Assembly (NCBI RefSeq): GCF_000423225.1
Contig: NZ_KE383991.1
Location: forward strand, 444,217-508,216
Direction: 5' to 3'
Length of the DNA: 64,000 nt
From: Kaistia adipata DSM 17808
GTDB lineage: Bacteria; Pseudomonadota; Alphaproteobacteria; Rhizobiales; Kaistiaceae
The stretch's first letter is position 1, and the number at the start of each line of letters is the position of its first letter. The notes below the pieces were generated by a model, which searched no databases, had not been told where the DNA came from, and saw nothing but the letters and a program-made list of their open reading frames with translations. The translations under genes were made by a program, and so were the position numbers. Positions 17,292 through 26,041 of this stretch are shown one piece after another.

Positions 17292-18539
17292 ATGCAAAGC
17301 CGCTGGAACGGCGACGAGGCCAATCGTTTCATTGAGGCAGCCCTTGCCGCCGGCCAGAGCGAGGCGCTCGGGCTGCGCATCTATACGTCGCGCATTATCG
17401 GCCAGGATCCCGATCTCGTCCTGCATGGCGGCGGCAACACCTCGGCCAAGGTGACCGGCGCCGACGGCCAAGAGATCATGCACATCAAGGGCAGCGGCTG
17501 GGACCTCGACACCATCGAGGCGCCGGGCCTGCCGGCCGTGCGGATGGAACCGCTCCTCGCTGCGCGCGACGGCGGCAAGCTTTCGGATCCCGAGATGGTG
17601 GCGCTGCTGCGTTCCGCACTGCTCGACCCGGCTTCGCCCAATCCCTCGGTCGAGGCGCTGCTGCACGCCTTCCTGCCGTTCCGCTTCGTCGACCATACGC
17701 ACGCGACGGCGGCGCTGGCGCTCGCCAACCAGCCCGACATGCGCGAGACCGTGAAGCGCATCTATGGCGACCGGCTCGCCTGGGTCCCCTATGTCATGCC
17801 CGGCTTCGATCTCTCGATCGAGGGCGACAAGGTCTATCGCGACCATCCCGGCTGCGAGGGTCTCTGGCTCGAGAACCACGGCCTGTTCAGCTTCGCCGAT
17901 ACGGCCGAGGGCGCCTATGAGCTGATGATCGAATTCGCAACGCTCGCCGAGCAGGAGCTCGCCCGCGCCGGCGTGACGCTGGAAGGCCCGCAGGCAAGCG
18001 ACCGCGACGCCGACCCGGCGCTGGTCGAGCGGCTGACCGCCGCCCTCACCCGCGCCGGCTCGCCCTTCGCCAAGGGCCTTGCGCTCGACTACCGCTCGAC
18101 GCCGGCGATCCGCCGCCACGTGTCCAAGCCGGATGTCCAGGCGATCGCATCGCGCGGCACGGTCACGCCCGACCACGTCATCCGCATCAAGCCGTTCCCG
18201 TTGATCCTCAATGCCGGGGCTTCCGAGGCGGATATCGACAAGGCGCTCGCCGGCTATATCGAGCGCTACACGGCCTATTTCGAGCGCAACGCCGCCAAGG
18301 CCGCCGAGCCGAAGACGATGCTCGACGCCTATCCGCGCGTCGTGATCGTGCGTGGCGAGGGCATGTTCGGCCTCGGCGCCAATGCCAAGGCGGCGAAGAT
18401 CGCCGGCGACCTGATCGAGCAGTCGACCCGCGTCATGAACGCCGCCGAAGCCTATGGCCGCTTCACGCCGATCTCGGAAGCGGACCTCTTCGACATGGAA
18501 TACTGGTCGCTCGAGCAGGCCAAGCTGAAATCGGCCTGA
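17292..18539 (+). CDS. Class II aldolase/adducin-family protein in the lsr operon
   Basis: 415 residues. The zinc/substrate pattern of class II aldolases is visible: GGGNTSAK at 46-53, E121, DHTH with H135 and H137, and ENHG with H196. It is longer than FucA/RhaD (about 215-275) and resembles the aldolase half of the bifunctional aldolase/dehydrogenases, but lacks the C-terminal dehydrogenase. It follows lsrB on the same strand after 72 bases, where enteric operons have lsrF. The inference is that it cleaves the LsrG product, a phosphorylated trihydroxypentanone, by a retro-aldol route instead of LsrF's CoA-dependent thiolysis. An unrelated sugar-phosphate role is possible. Confidence 0.85.
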   Translation: MQSRWNGDEANRFIEAALAAGQSEALGLRIYTSRIIGQDPDLVLHGGGNTSAKVTGADGQEIMHIKGSGWDLDTIEAPGLPAVRMEPLLAARDGGKLSDPEMVALLRSALLDPASPNPSVEALLHAFLPFRFVDHTHATAALALANQPDMRETVKRIYGDRLAWVPYVMPGFDLSIEGDKVYRDHPGCEGLWLENHGLFSFADTAEGAYELMIEFATLAEQELARAGVTLEGPQASDRDADPALVERLTAALTRAGSPFAKGLALDYRSTPAIRRHVSKPDVQAIASRGTVTPDHVIRIKPFPLILNAGASEADIDKALAGYIERYTAYFERNAAKAAEPKTMLDAYPRVVIVRGEGMFGLGANAKAAKIAGDLIEQSTRVMNAAEAYGRFTPISEADLFDMEYWSLEQAKLKSA

Positions 18540-18682
18540 GACAAATCGGCGTTGCGCGCCATGGCCCCTAGCCGGCAGCGCGCGCAACCAAGACGGCCTG
18601 ACCAAAGGGATGGCCGCGGCCATCAGGCTGATTGAAGAGCGCATCTCTGCGGGCGGGCCGGCGGCGCGCCAAGGGCCCGCCA

Positions 18683-18706
18683 GCCGGGATATCGCTCGAT
18701 CCCGGC
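18683..18706. terminator. Candidate bidirectional hairpin between convergent genes
   Basis: Perfect 8-bp inverted repeat GCCGGGAT / ATCCCGGC with an 8-base loop, in the 247-base gap between the aldolase (plus) and the phosphodiesterase (minus). A second GC-rich repeat (GGCGGGCC ... GGCCCGCC) lies just left of it. The position suits a two-way terminator. The rest of the gap shows no gene. Confidence 0.4.
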
Positions 18707-18786
18707 CGGCCAGGCTTCGGCGCGCCCGGATCGAGGCGGACCTTGCCTGGCCGGCCGGAAACCGAGACTCTGCGGCCGAACCGGCG

Positions 18787-19587
18787 CTACAGGGCGGCGT
18801 CGCGGAACTTGCGGAGCCAATCGACATCGTCGCCCGAAAGCGTGTCGATCAGGCCCGCCTTGAGCCAGGCCGCCAGATCGTCGGTCCAGCCAAGTCCTGC
18901 GCGGATCGACATGTCGATCGTCGCCGGACTGTAGGCATGACAGCGAATGGCGATGCCGGCCTCGTGCAGGCGCTTGGCGTGCTCGGGGTCGAACACCGAC
19001 AGGTCGATGCACAGTTCGTCGAGGTCAGCCGCCCGCGCGACCGCCACCGGATCAGCCAGACGTTCGTGGACGATGCCGCCGGTGCGGACATGCGGGATCG
19101 CCGCCTTGACCTCCTTCAGATGCGCGTGGTCGAACGAGATCATCATGACCCGCCCGCAGTCGCGCGGATCCGCCAGCACCGGCTTGAGCGCCTCGATATA
19201 GGCGGCGGGATTGAGCTTCTCCTTGATCTCGGCCTCGATCACCAGATCGAGCTCATGCGCCTTGGCGATCACCTCACGCAGGGTCGGAACCCGCTCGCCC
19301 GCGAACTCGGCACCGAACCAGGAGCCGGCGTCGAGCTTGGCGATCTCCGCCGCCGTCATGTCCTTGACGGCACCCGTGCCGTTGGTCGTCCGGTCGACGA
19401 GCAGGTCATGCAGGACGACGATCTCGTTGTCCTTGGTGAGGACGGTGTCGATCTCGATACTGGTGCCGCCGAGATCCCGCGTCGCCTTGAAGGCGGCGAT
19501 GGTGTTCTCCGGGGCGCCGTCGCTGTGGCCCCGATGCCCGCAGACGTGGACGAAACCGTTCTCGGCGGCGAAGTAGCTTTTTCTCAC
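18787..19587 (-). CDS. Glycerophosphodiester phosphodiesterase (GDPD family)
   Basis: 266 residues. The catalytic signature is complete: HRG (H18, R19), PENT with E28, IEID (E45, D47) and LHD (H60). It hydrolyses glycerophosphodiesters to sn-glycerol 3-phosphate and an alcohol in a metal-dependent reaction. No signal peptide is seen, so it should act in the cytoplasm on imported substrate, like UgpQ. The start is GTG 19587 with AAGGA 8 bases upstream. It is the last gene of the LacI-regulated importer operon, 20 bases after the permease, which strongly suggests that the importer brings in a phosphodiester. Confidence 0.92.
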   Translation of the reverse strand: MRKSYFAAENGFVHVCGHRGHSDGAPENTIAAFKATRDLGGTSIEIDTVLTKDNEIVVLHDLLVDRTTNGTGAVKDMTAAEIAKLDAGSWFGAEFAGERVPTLREVIAKAHELDLVIEAEIKEKLNPAAYIEALKPVLADPRDCGRVMMISFDHAHLKEVKAAIPHVRTGGIVHERLADPVAVARAADLDELCIDLSVFDPEHAKRLHEAGIAIRCHAYSPATIDMSIRAGLGWTDDLAAWLKAGLIDTLSGDDVDWLRKFRDAAL

Positions 19588-19607
19588 AAGCGTATTCCTT
19601 GTTGGGA

Positions 19608-20447
19608 CTAGAGTTTACCCAGGCCCGAAGCCATCACGTCTTCCTTCAGCATGCGCTCTGCGATGAAGAAGATGACGAGCATGGGAACGAGCAGGATGAA
19701 GGTGACGACCGCTGCGGTCGGCAAAACCAGGACGGCACCGCCCAGATAGCTCCAGAGCCGCACGGCGAGCGTCTGCACCTGCGGTGCCCCGACCATGAAG
19801 CTCTTCTCGAACTCCTCGAACGAGGCGATGAAGTTGAGCAGGCCCGCCGCGAAGAAGCCGGGCCACGCCAGCGGCAGCGCGATGCGCCGCACGGCCGTCC
19901 GCTGGGAAGCTCCGAGCGTCCGCGCCGCCAGGATCAGCTCCTTCGGGATACCCTCCAGGGTGGCGGTCAGGATGCGGATCATCAGCGGCAGGGTGCCGAT
20001 GGTCTGCACCAGGATCACGCCGAGCACCGTTCCGGACAGGCCGAACGAGAAGAATACCTCGCCAAGGCTGACGGCCACGACGATGCCCGGGACGATCAGC
20101 GGCGCGAGGACGAAGACCTCCACCGCGCGCTTCAGCTTGAACGGAAACTGCGCCAGCGCCCAGGCCGTCGGAAAGGCGAGCAAGCCCGTCAGGACGGTCA
20201 CCACCGTCGAGACGAACAGGCTGAGCATCGCCGACGGAAGGATCTGGCGGTCGGACAGGACCTCGCGCCAGGCCGAGACGGAAAACGAACGCGGAACGAT
20301 GTTGGGCGGAAACCAGCCGACCTTGGGATCGTAGAAGGCCCACATGGCGATGACGGCCAGTGGCAGGAAAAGGGTGATGGCGAGATAGAGATAAAGACTG
20401 CAGCCAACCCAGAGCTGGGTGCGCCTGTTGTGTGTCGATACGCTCAT
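19608..20447 (-). CDS. ABC transporter permease, PotC-like
   Basis: 279 residues, six membrane helices; the EAA loop reads KELILAARTLGASQRTAVRRIALP near residue 175. PotC/PhnV/ThiP-type topology. It pairs with the permease at 20457-21329. There is a 9-base gap to that gene and 20 bases to the phosphodiesterase. It belongs to the polyamine/iron/phosphonate class of importers, which is biochemically broad, so context rather than sequence hints at a phosphate-ester substrate. Confidence 0.88.
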   Translation of the reverse strand: MSVSTHNRRTQLWVGCSLYLYLAITLFLPLAVIAMWAFYDPKVGWFPPNIVPRSFSVSAWREVLSDRQILPSAMLSLFVSTVVTVLTGLLAFPTAWALAQFPFKLKRAVEVFVLAPLIVPGIVVAVSLGEVFFSFGLSGTVLGVILVQTIGTLPLMIRILTATLEGIPKELILAARTLGASQRTAVRRIALPLAWPGFFAAGLLNFIASFEEFEKSFMVGAPQVQTLAVRLWSYLGGAVLVLPTAAVVTFILLVPMLVIFFIAERMLKEDVMASGLGKL

Positions 20448-20456
20448 CGGGGCGCC

Positions 20457-21329
20457 TCAGCTGTCGCGCTTCGAAAGGGGCTGGGAGCGACCGGTTGAGC
20501 CGACGATCGCGTAGTAGACGAGAAGGATGCCGATCGCGACGACGCTCAGCAGCGTGCCCATCGCGTAGACCATCGGCCAGTTCCCGTTCTGGAAGCCTTC
20601 CCTGTACATGCTCACGCTGAGCGGCAGCGGATAAGCGGGACCGAGCAGGCTCGGGATGACGAAGGAACCGAGCGAGCCGATAAAGCTCAGCAGCACCGCG
20701 GCGGTGATGCCCGGCTTCGCCAGCGGCATCTGCACGCGCCAGAAGATGGTCACCCGGCCGGCGCCCAGCGTTCGCGCCGCCGACAGGACCTCCTTGTTGA
20801 TGGACGCCATGGCGCCCGAGATGATCAGGGTCATGAAGGGGATCGACTTCCACGACGAGGCGATGATGGCGCCAAGGCCCCATTCGTCGCGCACGAGACG
20901 CGGAAGGGTCAGTCCAAGCGGGGCCGCGAGACGCGCGGCCATGCCGCCGCGATCGAGGATGACGAGAACCAGGAACCCGGCGACGATGCCAGGAACCACC
21001 AGAGGCACCCGGTACAAGGCGCCGAACAGCTTCCGGCTTCGTTCATTGGCCAGCATCAGGGCCGACAGCGGCAGGCTGACCAAAAGGCTGAGGACCGTGG
21101 GAGCGAGCCCGAGCCAGATCGAGAACCAAAGGCCATCGAGATAGACCGGCGTGGCGAACAGCGTCGCCCAGGTATCAAGCGTCGGAAACGACTCGCCGGG
21201 CTTGTTGCTGGAGAAGCTTCCCACCAGAACCCGCACGAGCGGCACGCCGAAGAATACGGTCAGGTAGCCGACGCCCGGAAGCAGGCAGAGCAGGAGAACG
21301 GGCGTCCGGACCCGCGTCGCCTCGTTCAT
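20457..21329 (-). CDS. ABC transporter permease, PotB-like
   Basis: 290 residues, six helices. The EAA-type loop NKEVLSAARTLGAGRVTIFWRVQMP lies near residue 185. The start overlaps the ATPase stop (ATGA at 21326-21329), so ATPase and permease are translationally coupled. It forms the membrane channel with the PotC-like partner downstream. Confidence 0.88.
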   Translation of the reverse strand: MNEATRVRTPVLLLCLLPGVGYLTVFFGVPLVRVLVGSFSSNKPGESFPTLDTWATLFATPVYLDGLWFSIWLGLAPTVLSLLVSLPLSALMLANERSRKLFGALYRVPLVVPGIVAGFLVLVILDRGGMAARLAAPLGLTLPRLVRDEWGLGAIIASSWKSIPFMTLIISGAMASINKEVLSAARTLGAGRVTIFWRVQMPLAKPGITAAVLLSFIGSLGSFVIPSLLGPAYPLPLSVSMYREGFQNGNWPMVYAMGTLLSVVAIGILLVYYAIVGSTGRSQPLSKRDS

Positions 21330-22384
21330 GACACCGCCCCCGGCGAAGGCTGGAAGCTCCGGAGCAGATGCAGGCTCGGAGGGGCCGTCAGCTTCACCTT
21401 CTGGCCGTTGTCGAGCACCGCGGTATGTCCGCCGGTCGCAATCGAGCGCAGGGTCTTGCCGCCCACGGAGATCCAGTAATGCGTCGCCGCTCCCATGAAC
21501 ATCGATTGCTCAATGACGCCGTCGGCCTCGCCGTCGGTCGACTCGATCGAAAGGTCTTCGGGACGGATCGCAATGCCCTCGACATTCCTTTCGTCGGGAT
21601 TCTCGACCGGCCGCACCGCGCCCCACGGCAATCGGCACTCTCCTGCCCTCACCTCGGCGTCGATGACGTTGGTCATTCCCAGGAACTCCGCCGTGAAGCG
21701 GAAGGCAGGGCGGCGGTAGAGATCGACCGGCGTGCCGCGCTCGACAATCTCGCCGTCCTTCATCACCACGATCTCGTCCGCAAGCGCCATCGCCTCCGTC
21801 TGGTCGTGGGTGACATAGATCGAGGTGATGCCAAGCTTCTGCTGGAGCGTCCGGAGGTCTTCCCGCAGGCTGTCGCGCAGCTTGGCGTCCAGATTGGACA
21901 GCGGTTCATCGAACAGAAGAACGTTCGGCTCGATGACGATGGCGCGTGCCAGCGCAACCCGCTGCTGCTGGCCGCCCGACAATTGGCGCGGCAGGCGCCG
22001 GGCGTGCTGCCCGAGGCCGACGAGATCGAGCGCGGCCGCGACGCGACGCGCGATATCCGGCTTGGCAACGCGGCGCATCTCGAGCCCGAACGCCACGTTC
22101 CTCTCGATGCTCATATGGGGAAATAGCGCGTAGGTCTGGAAAACCATGCCGAAATTGCGCTTTTCGGGTGCGACCCCATCAATGCGGCGATGGCCGAGCC
22201 AGATCTCGCCGGAGGTCGGATCGGAAATGCCGGCGACGGACCGCAAGAGCGTGGTCTTTCCGCAACCCGACGGCCCGAGCAGCGTGACGAAGCGGCCCGC
22301 GGAAATATTCAGGTCCAGCCCCTTGAGAACGCGCGTCGAACCGAAGTCCTTGATGAGATTGCGAATGGATATCGAACAGTCCAT
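21326..22384 (-). CDS. ABC transporter ATPase, PotA/UgpC-like with TOBE domain
   Basis: 352 residues. Walker [10 protein letters not shown] at about 37-45, signature [14 protein letters not shown], Walker [17 protein letters not shown], then a C-terminal TOBE regulatory region (about 240-352). Single-NBD importer ATPases of this type work as homodimers. The gene follows the binding-protein gene after a 62-base gap that holds a hairpin, and overlaps the next permease by four bases. Confidence 0.92.
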   Translation of the reverse strand: MDCSISIRNLIKDFGSTRVLKGLDLNISAGRFVTLLGPSGCGKTTLLRSVAGISDPTSGEIWLGHRRIDGVAPEKRNFGMVFQTYALFPHMSIERNVAFGLEMRRVAKPDIARRVAAALDLVGLGQHARRLPRQLSGGQQQRVALARAIVIEPNVLLFDEPLSNLDAKLRDSLREDLRTLQQKLGITSIYVTHDQTEAMALADEIVVMKDGEIVERGTPVDLYRRPAFRFTAEFLGMTNVIDAEVRAGECRLPWGAVRPVENPDERNVEGIAIRPEDLSIESTDGEADGVIEQSMFMGAATHYWISVGGKTLRSIATGGHTAVLDNGQKVKLTAPPSLHLLRSFQPSPGAVS

Positions 22385-22404
22385 GTCTGCTTTCCTTCTG
22401 GAGG

Positions 22405-22431
22405 GGTGGCGGCACAGTTTGCGCCGCCACC
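22405..22431. terminator. Intercistronic stem-loop after binding-protein gene
   Basis: Perfect 9-bp inverted repeat GGTGGCGGC / GCCGCCACC with a 9-base loop, 16 bases past the binding-protein stop and 20 bases ahead of the ATPase start on the minus strand. Same position and style as the stem-loops at 1471, 17235, 35244 and 55263. Confidence 0.5.
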
Positions 22432-22446
22432 GCTTGGCGTCGGCGG

Positions 22447-23691
22447 TTACTTGCGCAGCAGGTTCGCGACGAAGTAGGCGCTGAGCGCGTTGTTCAGCGG
22501 CGCGGGCATGCTTTCGCGAGCGCGGGTGGCGAACTGGTCATTGGGGATCAGGCGGGCAACCTGGTCCGACGTGAACGTCGCCGCCGGATCGAGGTCGGTG
22601 CGCGCCGAACGCGAGCCGTTTCGCTGCAGCTTCTCGAGCTGGACGTCCTTGCTGACCAGGAAGTCGATGAACAGCAGCCCGCCGGCAGGCGCCTTGCCGT
22701 TGACGGGGAGGAACACGCCGTCGCCGCCGCCGACCTGGCCTTCCACGAGCAGTTGCTGGCGCACCGTCGGAGGCAGAAGTCCACGGCCGGAGAAGTCGTA
22801 GGCCATGTCTTCCCAGGCGGTGCCGATGGCCCCGCCGCCGTTGGCAATCAGGTTCAGCGTGTCGGAGTTGCCGTTCGTGACTTCGACGGCCGGCAGGAGT
22901 TCCTTGTAGTAGTCCCAGACGGGGTTCATGCAGCTGCTGGCCGCGAAGGCCGTCGCCTCGTCCTTGCTGATCTTGTAGTTGCTGAACGCGGCGCGGCATT
23001 CCGGATCGGTGACCTTGGCGAAGGCGATCGACTGCAGGAAGCCGCTGCCCGAGCCGCCACCGCCCGGCGACGTGACGATGAACTTGCCCGGATTGGCCTT
23101 GGCCCAGGCAAGCAGGGCATCGAGGTCGGTCGGCACCGAATCCGCGGGGAACGCGCCGGAGTCATAGACGATGCTGGTCTGGTTGCGGTGGAACGGCACA
23201 TAGGAGCCGCCATGCTCGATCCCGCCGGAGACCGTCGCGATCTTCGGGTCAAGCGCCTTGCCGTTCGGCAGCAGCGTGTTGAGCGGCACATTGGCGATCG
23301 TGCCCGCATCGCGCAGCAGACCGAGCTTGCCGGAGCTGACGAAATAGGCGTCGGCCGGAGACTTGGCGCCGGCATTGCGAGCCGCCACGAGCTGCTGCGC
23401 CGAGGCGTCGCCCTCGCCGCGCACATACTCGACCTTGAGCCCGTACTTGGCTTCGAACTCGGGGATCAGGTGCTCGTTGAACAGCGGACCGAAGGAGTCG
23501 CTGAAATCGTAGAAGGTGACCGTGCCTTCCTTCTTCGCCAGCGGCACGATAACGTCATAGAAGTTGTCGGCCGTCAGCGTCGCCAGGTCGAAACCCGGAT
23601 CGGTGTTGAACTTGTCCGAACCGACCGGTTCGGCCGCGAACGCCGCGGTGCTGAGAAGGGCAGCGAGAGATGCTGCGACAAGGGCTTTCAT
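22447..23691 (-). CDS. Periplasmic binding protein of PotABCD-type importer
   Basis: 414 residues from ATG 23691 (MKALVAASLAALLSTAAFA signal peptide), with GGAGA seven bases upstream. An earlier ATG at 23760 overlaps the preceding stop but would add a charged stretch before the signal peptide. The mature part resembles iron/phosphonate/polyamine-class binding proteins (FYDFSDSFGPLFNEHLIPEFEAK, VRGEGDASAQQLVAAR, SPADAYFVSSGKLG). It lies between an inositol-monophosphatase-like gene and the ATPase. Ligand is unknown; context suggests a phosphate ester such as a glycerophosphodiester or inositol phosphate. Confidence 0.87.
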   Translation of the reverse strand: MKALVAASLAALLSTAAFAAEPVGSDKFNTDPGFDLATLTADNFYDVIVPLAKKEGTVTFYDFSDSFGPLFNEHLIPEFEAKYGLKVEYVRGEGDASAQQLVAARNAGAKSPADAYFVSSGKLGLLRDAGTIANVPLNTLLPNGKALDPKIATVSGGIEHGGSYVPFHRNQTSIVYDSGAFPADSVPTDLDALLAWAKANPGKFIVTSPGGGGSGSGFLQSIAFAKVTDPECRAAFSNYKISKDEATAFAASSCMNPVWDYYKELLPAVEVTNGNSDTLNLIANGGGAIGTAWEDMAYDFSGRGLLPPTVRQQLLVEGQVGGGDGVFLPVNGKAPAGGLLFIDFLVSKDVQLEKLQRNGSRSARTDLDPAATFTSDQVARLIPNDQFATRARESMPAPLNNALSAYFVANLLRK

Positions 23692-23756
23692 TGAGATGTC
23701 TCCAAGTTGACCGAGAGGATCGCGATCGGGTCGCAACTTCACCGGAACGCCGCTGG

Positions 23757-24569
23757 TCATTTCTGCCGAAGTAGCGGAGAGCCGGAGAACGGAGCCGGCA
23801 GCAGGCCGAGCAATTGATCGGAAATCACGGGTGCCGCGGCATAGGCCGGCGCGCCGTGGCGGAGCCCATCCATCGACACGTAGTCGATGATGACGGCCCC
23901 CGCGCAGGACGCGATATAGAGCCCGCCAACGGCATCCCAGGCGTTCATGTGCGGCTCGACATAGGCGTCGAGGCGACCGGCGGCGACATGCGCCAGCGAC
24001 AGGGCTCCAGCCCCGAGCCGCCGGTTTTCGGCGCCCGCCTCGAACAGCCTTGCGACGATGATGCCGCCCAGGTCGTTCTGATGGCGTGGGGAGAAGCCGA
24101 GGCCGACCACCGCCTCCGCGAAATCGGACGGCGAGGCGCAGCGCATCGGCGCGCCATTGAGAAAGGCGTTGCCTTCGGCATCGGCCGAGAAGAGCTCATC
24201 CAGCACCGGATCGAGGACCCAGGCCGCGATCGGCCCGCCATCCTTGAGCAAGGCGATGGAGATGCAGAAATAACTGAGCTTGCGGGCGAAGTTCACGGTG
24301 CCATCGACGGGGTCGATGAGCCAGGTGAAGCCATCGGCGGATGCCGCGCCGCCAAACTCCTCGCCGATCACGCCGTCTTCGGGATAGGCGTCGAGCACCG
24401 CCGCCCGCACCATCTTCTCGATGGCAAGGTCCGCCTCGCTGACGACATCGCCGGGCCCCTTGCTGTCGACGCGGAGCGCGGGATTTCGGAAGGCGGCCAG
24501 CGCGAGGCGGCCGGCTTCGTGGGCGAGGTGCTGGCCAAGCGCGAGCCGGCCGGCAATGGCGTCGTTCAT
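23757..24569 (-). CDS. Inositol monophosphatase-family phosphatase
   Basis: 270 residues from ATG 24569, which overlaps the LacI stop as ATGA; the frame is open upstream but that part is antisense overlap with the LacI gene. Metal-site motifs are complete: GEEFGG (E70/E71), WLIDPVDGTVNF (D86, D89) and NAWDAVGG. It removes phosphate from inositol phosphates or related compounds (SuhB, CysQ and FBPase-like relatives exist), using Mg2+. It is co-transcribed with the LacI regulator and importer, so it is probably part of the same catabolic pathway rather than housekeeping. Confidence 0.9.
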   Translation of the reverse strand: MNDAIAGRLALGQHLAHEAGRLALAAFRNPALRVDSKGPGDVVSEADLAIEKMVRAAVLDAYPEDGVIGEEFGGAASADGFTWLIDPVDGTVNFARKLSYFCISIALLKDGGPIAAWVLDPVLDELFSADAEGNAFLNGAPMRCASPSDFAEAVVGLGFSPRHQNDLGGIIVARLFEAGAENRRLGAGALSLAHVAAGRLDAYVEPHMNAWDAVGGLYIASCAGAVIIDYVSMDGLRHGAPAYAAAPVISDQLLGLLPAPFSGSPLLRQK

Positions 24570-25633
24570 TCTGTTACTCCGGAAGTTGACCGCACGATCA
24601 GGCGCGGCGGGCAGTACAGGACCCCGTCCGTGCCGGCGCACCAGGACGAGCCATCCGAACCCGTCGAGGCGGTGTTCCTGCTCTGCTGGTGCGTTTCGAC
24701 ATGGTCGAGGACGCGGCTGACCATGTCGTCGAGCGGCTGCTCGAAGGTCGTCAGCTGATAGGGCGTCCAGGAGGACGCGGGGAGGTTGTCGAAGCCGACG
24801 ACGGCCACGTCGCGAGGGATCGAAATGCCCGAGGGACGCAGTCCGTCGATGAAACCGAGCGCCATGGCGTCGTTCGTCGAAAACACCGCATCCGGCCGCT
24901 CGGCCGGCGGCATGGCGAGAAACCGCTCGGCGCACGCCTTGCCGGCCTCGATCGACATGACCGGATTGCTCCACACCGAGGGAGCGATGCCGCGCTCCAG
25001 CATGGCATCGAGGAACCCCTGGGTTCGCAGACCGTTCGCCCAGCCACCCTGCGGACCGCCCAGGACGACGAAGCGACGGCGCCCATCGGCGACGAGGAGC
25101 GACGCCGCCATCGCGCCGCCGAGCGGATTGTCGGTGGCAACGGAGAAGGCGCCAGAATGGTTGGCCGGACGATTAAGCGCAGCCAGGAACTGGCCGCGCG
25201 ACAGGATCGCGTCGGCGCGCTCGCGGCCAATCACCCCTGCCGTGACGATAACGCCACGGGTCCGCCAGCTGATGGTCTCGCCAAGCAGCCGATCCACCTG
25301 GTCGTCATTCTCGGCGTAGAACAGGATGGGCTTGAGGTGCCACTCCTCAAAGGCCTTGAGAAGGCGCGACAGAACCCGGGCGCGCCAGTCAAAGTGCAGG
25401 CGCGTGGTGATGACGGCCACCAGCGGCGCGTCCCCCGTGACCATGCCCGCCGCCAGCGCATTGGGCTGCCAGCCGATCTCGGCAGCCACGGCTAGGATGC
25501 GCTCGCGCGTTTCAGGGGCGATGCGGCCCTTGCCGGAGAAGGCGCGGCTCACCAAGGCCTGGGAAACATTCGCCGCCCTCGCCACATCCCGCGATGTCAC
25601 GGCGCTGATGCCGTTCGCCTTGACGGGGGCCAT
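24566..25633 (-). CDS. LacI-family transcriptional regulator
   Basis: 355 residues from ATG 25633 (a GTG lies one codon earlier). The HTH reads TSRDVARAANVSQALVSRAFSG, followed by the hinge RERILAVAAEIGWQPNALA. The C-terminal domain is a periplasmic-binding-protein fold with FSTNDAMALGFIDGLR and DVAVVGFDNLP. It heads the leftward operon phosphatase - binding protein - ATPase - permeases - phosphodiesterase and presumably represses it until the imported compound or a product binds. A palindrome 28 bases upstream of the start is a candidate operator. Confidence 0.92.
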   Translation of the reverse strand: MAPVKANGISAVTSRDVARAANVSQALVSRAFSGKGRIAPETRERILAVAAEIGWQPNALAAGMVTGDAPLVAVITTRLHFDWRARVLSRLLKAFEEWHLKPILFYAENDDQVDRLLGETISWRTRGVIVTAGVIGRERADAILSRGQFLAALNRPANHSGAFSVATDNPLGGAMAASLLVADGRRRFVVLGGPQGGWANGLRTQGFLDAMLERGIAPSVWSNPVMSIEAGKACAERFLAMPPAERPDAVFSTNDAMALGFIDGLRPSGISIPRDVAVVGFDNLPASSWTPYQLTTFEQPLDDMVSRVLDHVETHQQSRNTASTGSDGSSWCAGTDGVLYCPPRLIVRSTSGVTE

Positions 25634-25636
25634 CAC

Positions 25637-26041
25637 CAGGCCCCGCCCGTCAGTACGGTCATACGTATTACCAGCGAGAACATCTTGCAGGGGCCAATCA
25701 CGTTCGGTGTCCGGCGGGTCTTGAATGCCCCTGTTCTAGGAGGCCTTCATGACGCCCGGATTTCACCCACGTGACAGTTCCATGATCATTCGGGGCGGGC
25801 CGACATGCCTCCGGGCAGCCGGTCCCGCATCGACATCTGCCGCGCGTCGCACCGCTCGTTCGACCACTGGGAACGAGCGATCGCTCCCAGCCCCGCTCCT
25901 GCCTCCGGCGGCGCAACCCCGCAACATCCCAACCCGCCAAGCCCAGCGGTCGGCAGACGCTCTCGCCTCGAAGGTCCTGGCCTCCGCCACGCCGGCCCTC
26001 CCCCGCCAGGCTCCTGAGGGGCTAGGATGGCGACCGCCGCC
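25637..26041. other. Intergenic region, LacI operon control side
   Basis: About 400 bases between the LacI gene start and the P-type ATPase 3' end. The left part holds the candidate operator ATACGTAT (25661-25668). The rest is GC-rich with short open frames on both strands that show no protein-like composition or ribosome site. I see no gene and no convincing terminator for the ATPase. Confidence 0.5.
25661..25668. promoter_or_regulatory. Candidate LacI-family operator
   Basis: Perfect palindrome ATACGTAT with partial symmetry beyond it (TC-ATACGTAT-TA), 28 bases upstream of the LacI start. LacI-family operators are short palindromes with a central CG, which this has. The position would allow autorepression and control of the whole operon. 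Not verified. Confidence 0.4.

Noticed and set aside
16005-18827. 940-codon open frame antisense to lsrD, lsrB and the aldolase
   Set aside because: Arises from codon bias in GC-rich DNA; the plus-strand genes are unmistakable and the antisense text is rich in R, D, G, A with no motifs.
23757-24974. 405-codon frame for the inositol monophosphatase-like gene
   Set aside because: The first 135 codons overlap the LacI gene out of frame; the ATGA junction at 24569 gives the true start.
25698-26017. Short open frames between the LacI gene and the P-type ATPase
   Set aside because: Proline- and arginine-rich on all frames, no ribosome site, no similarity I recognise.
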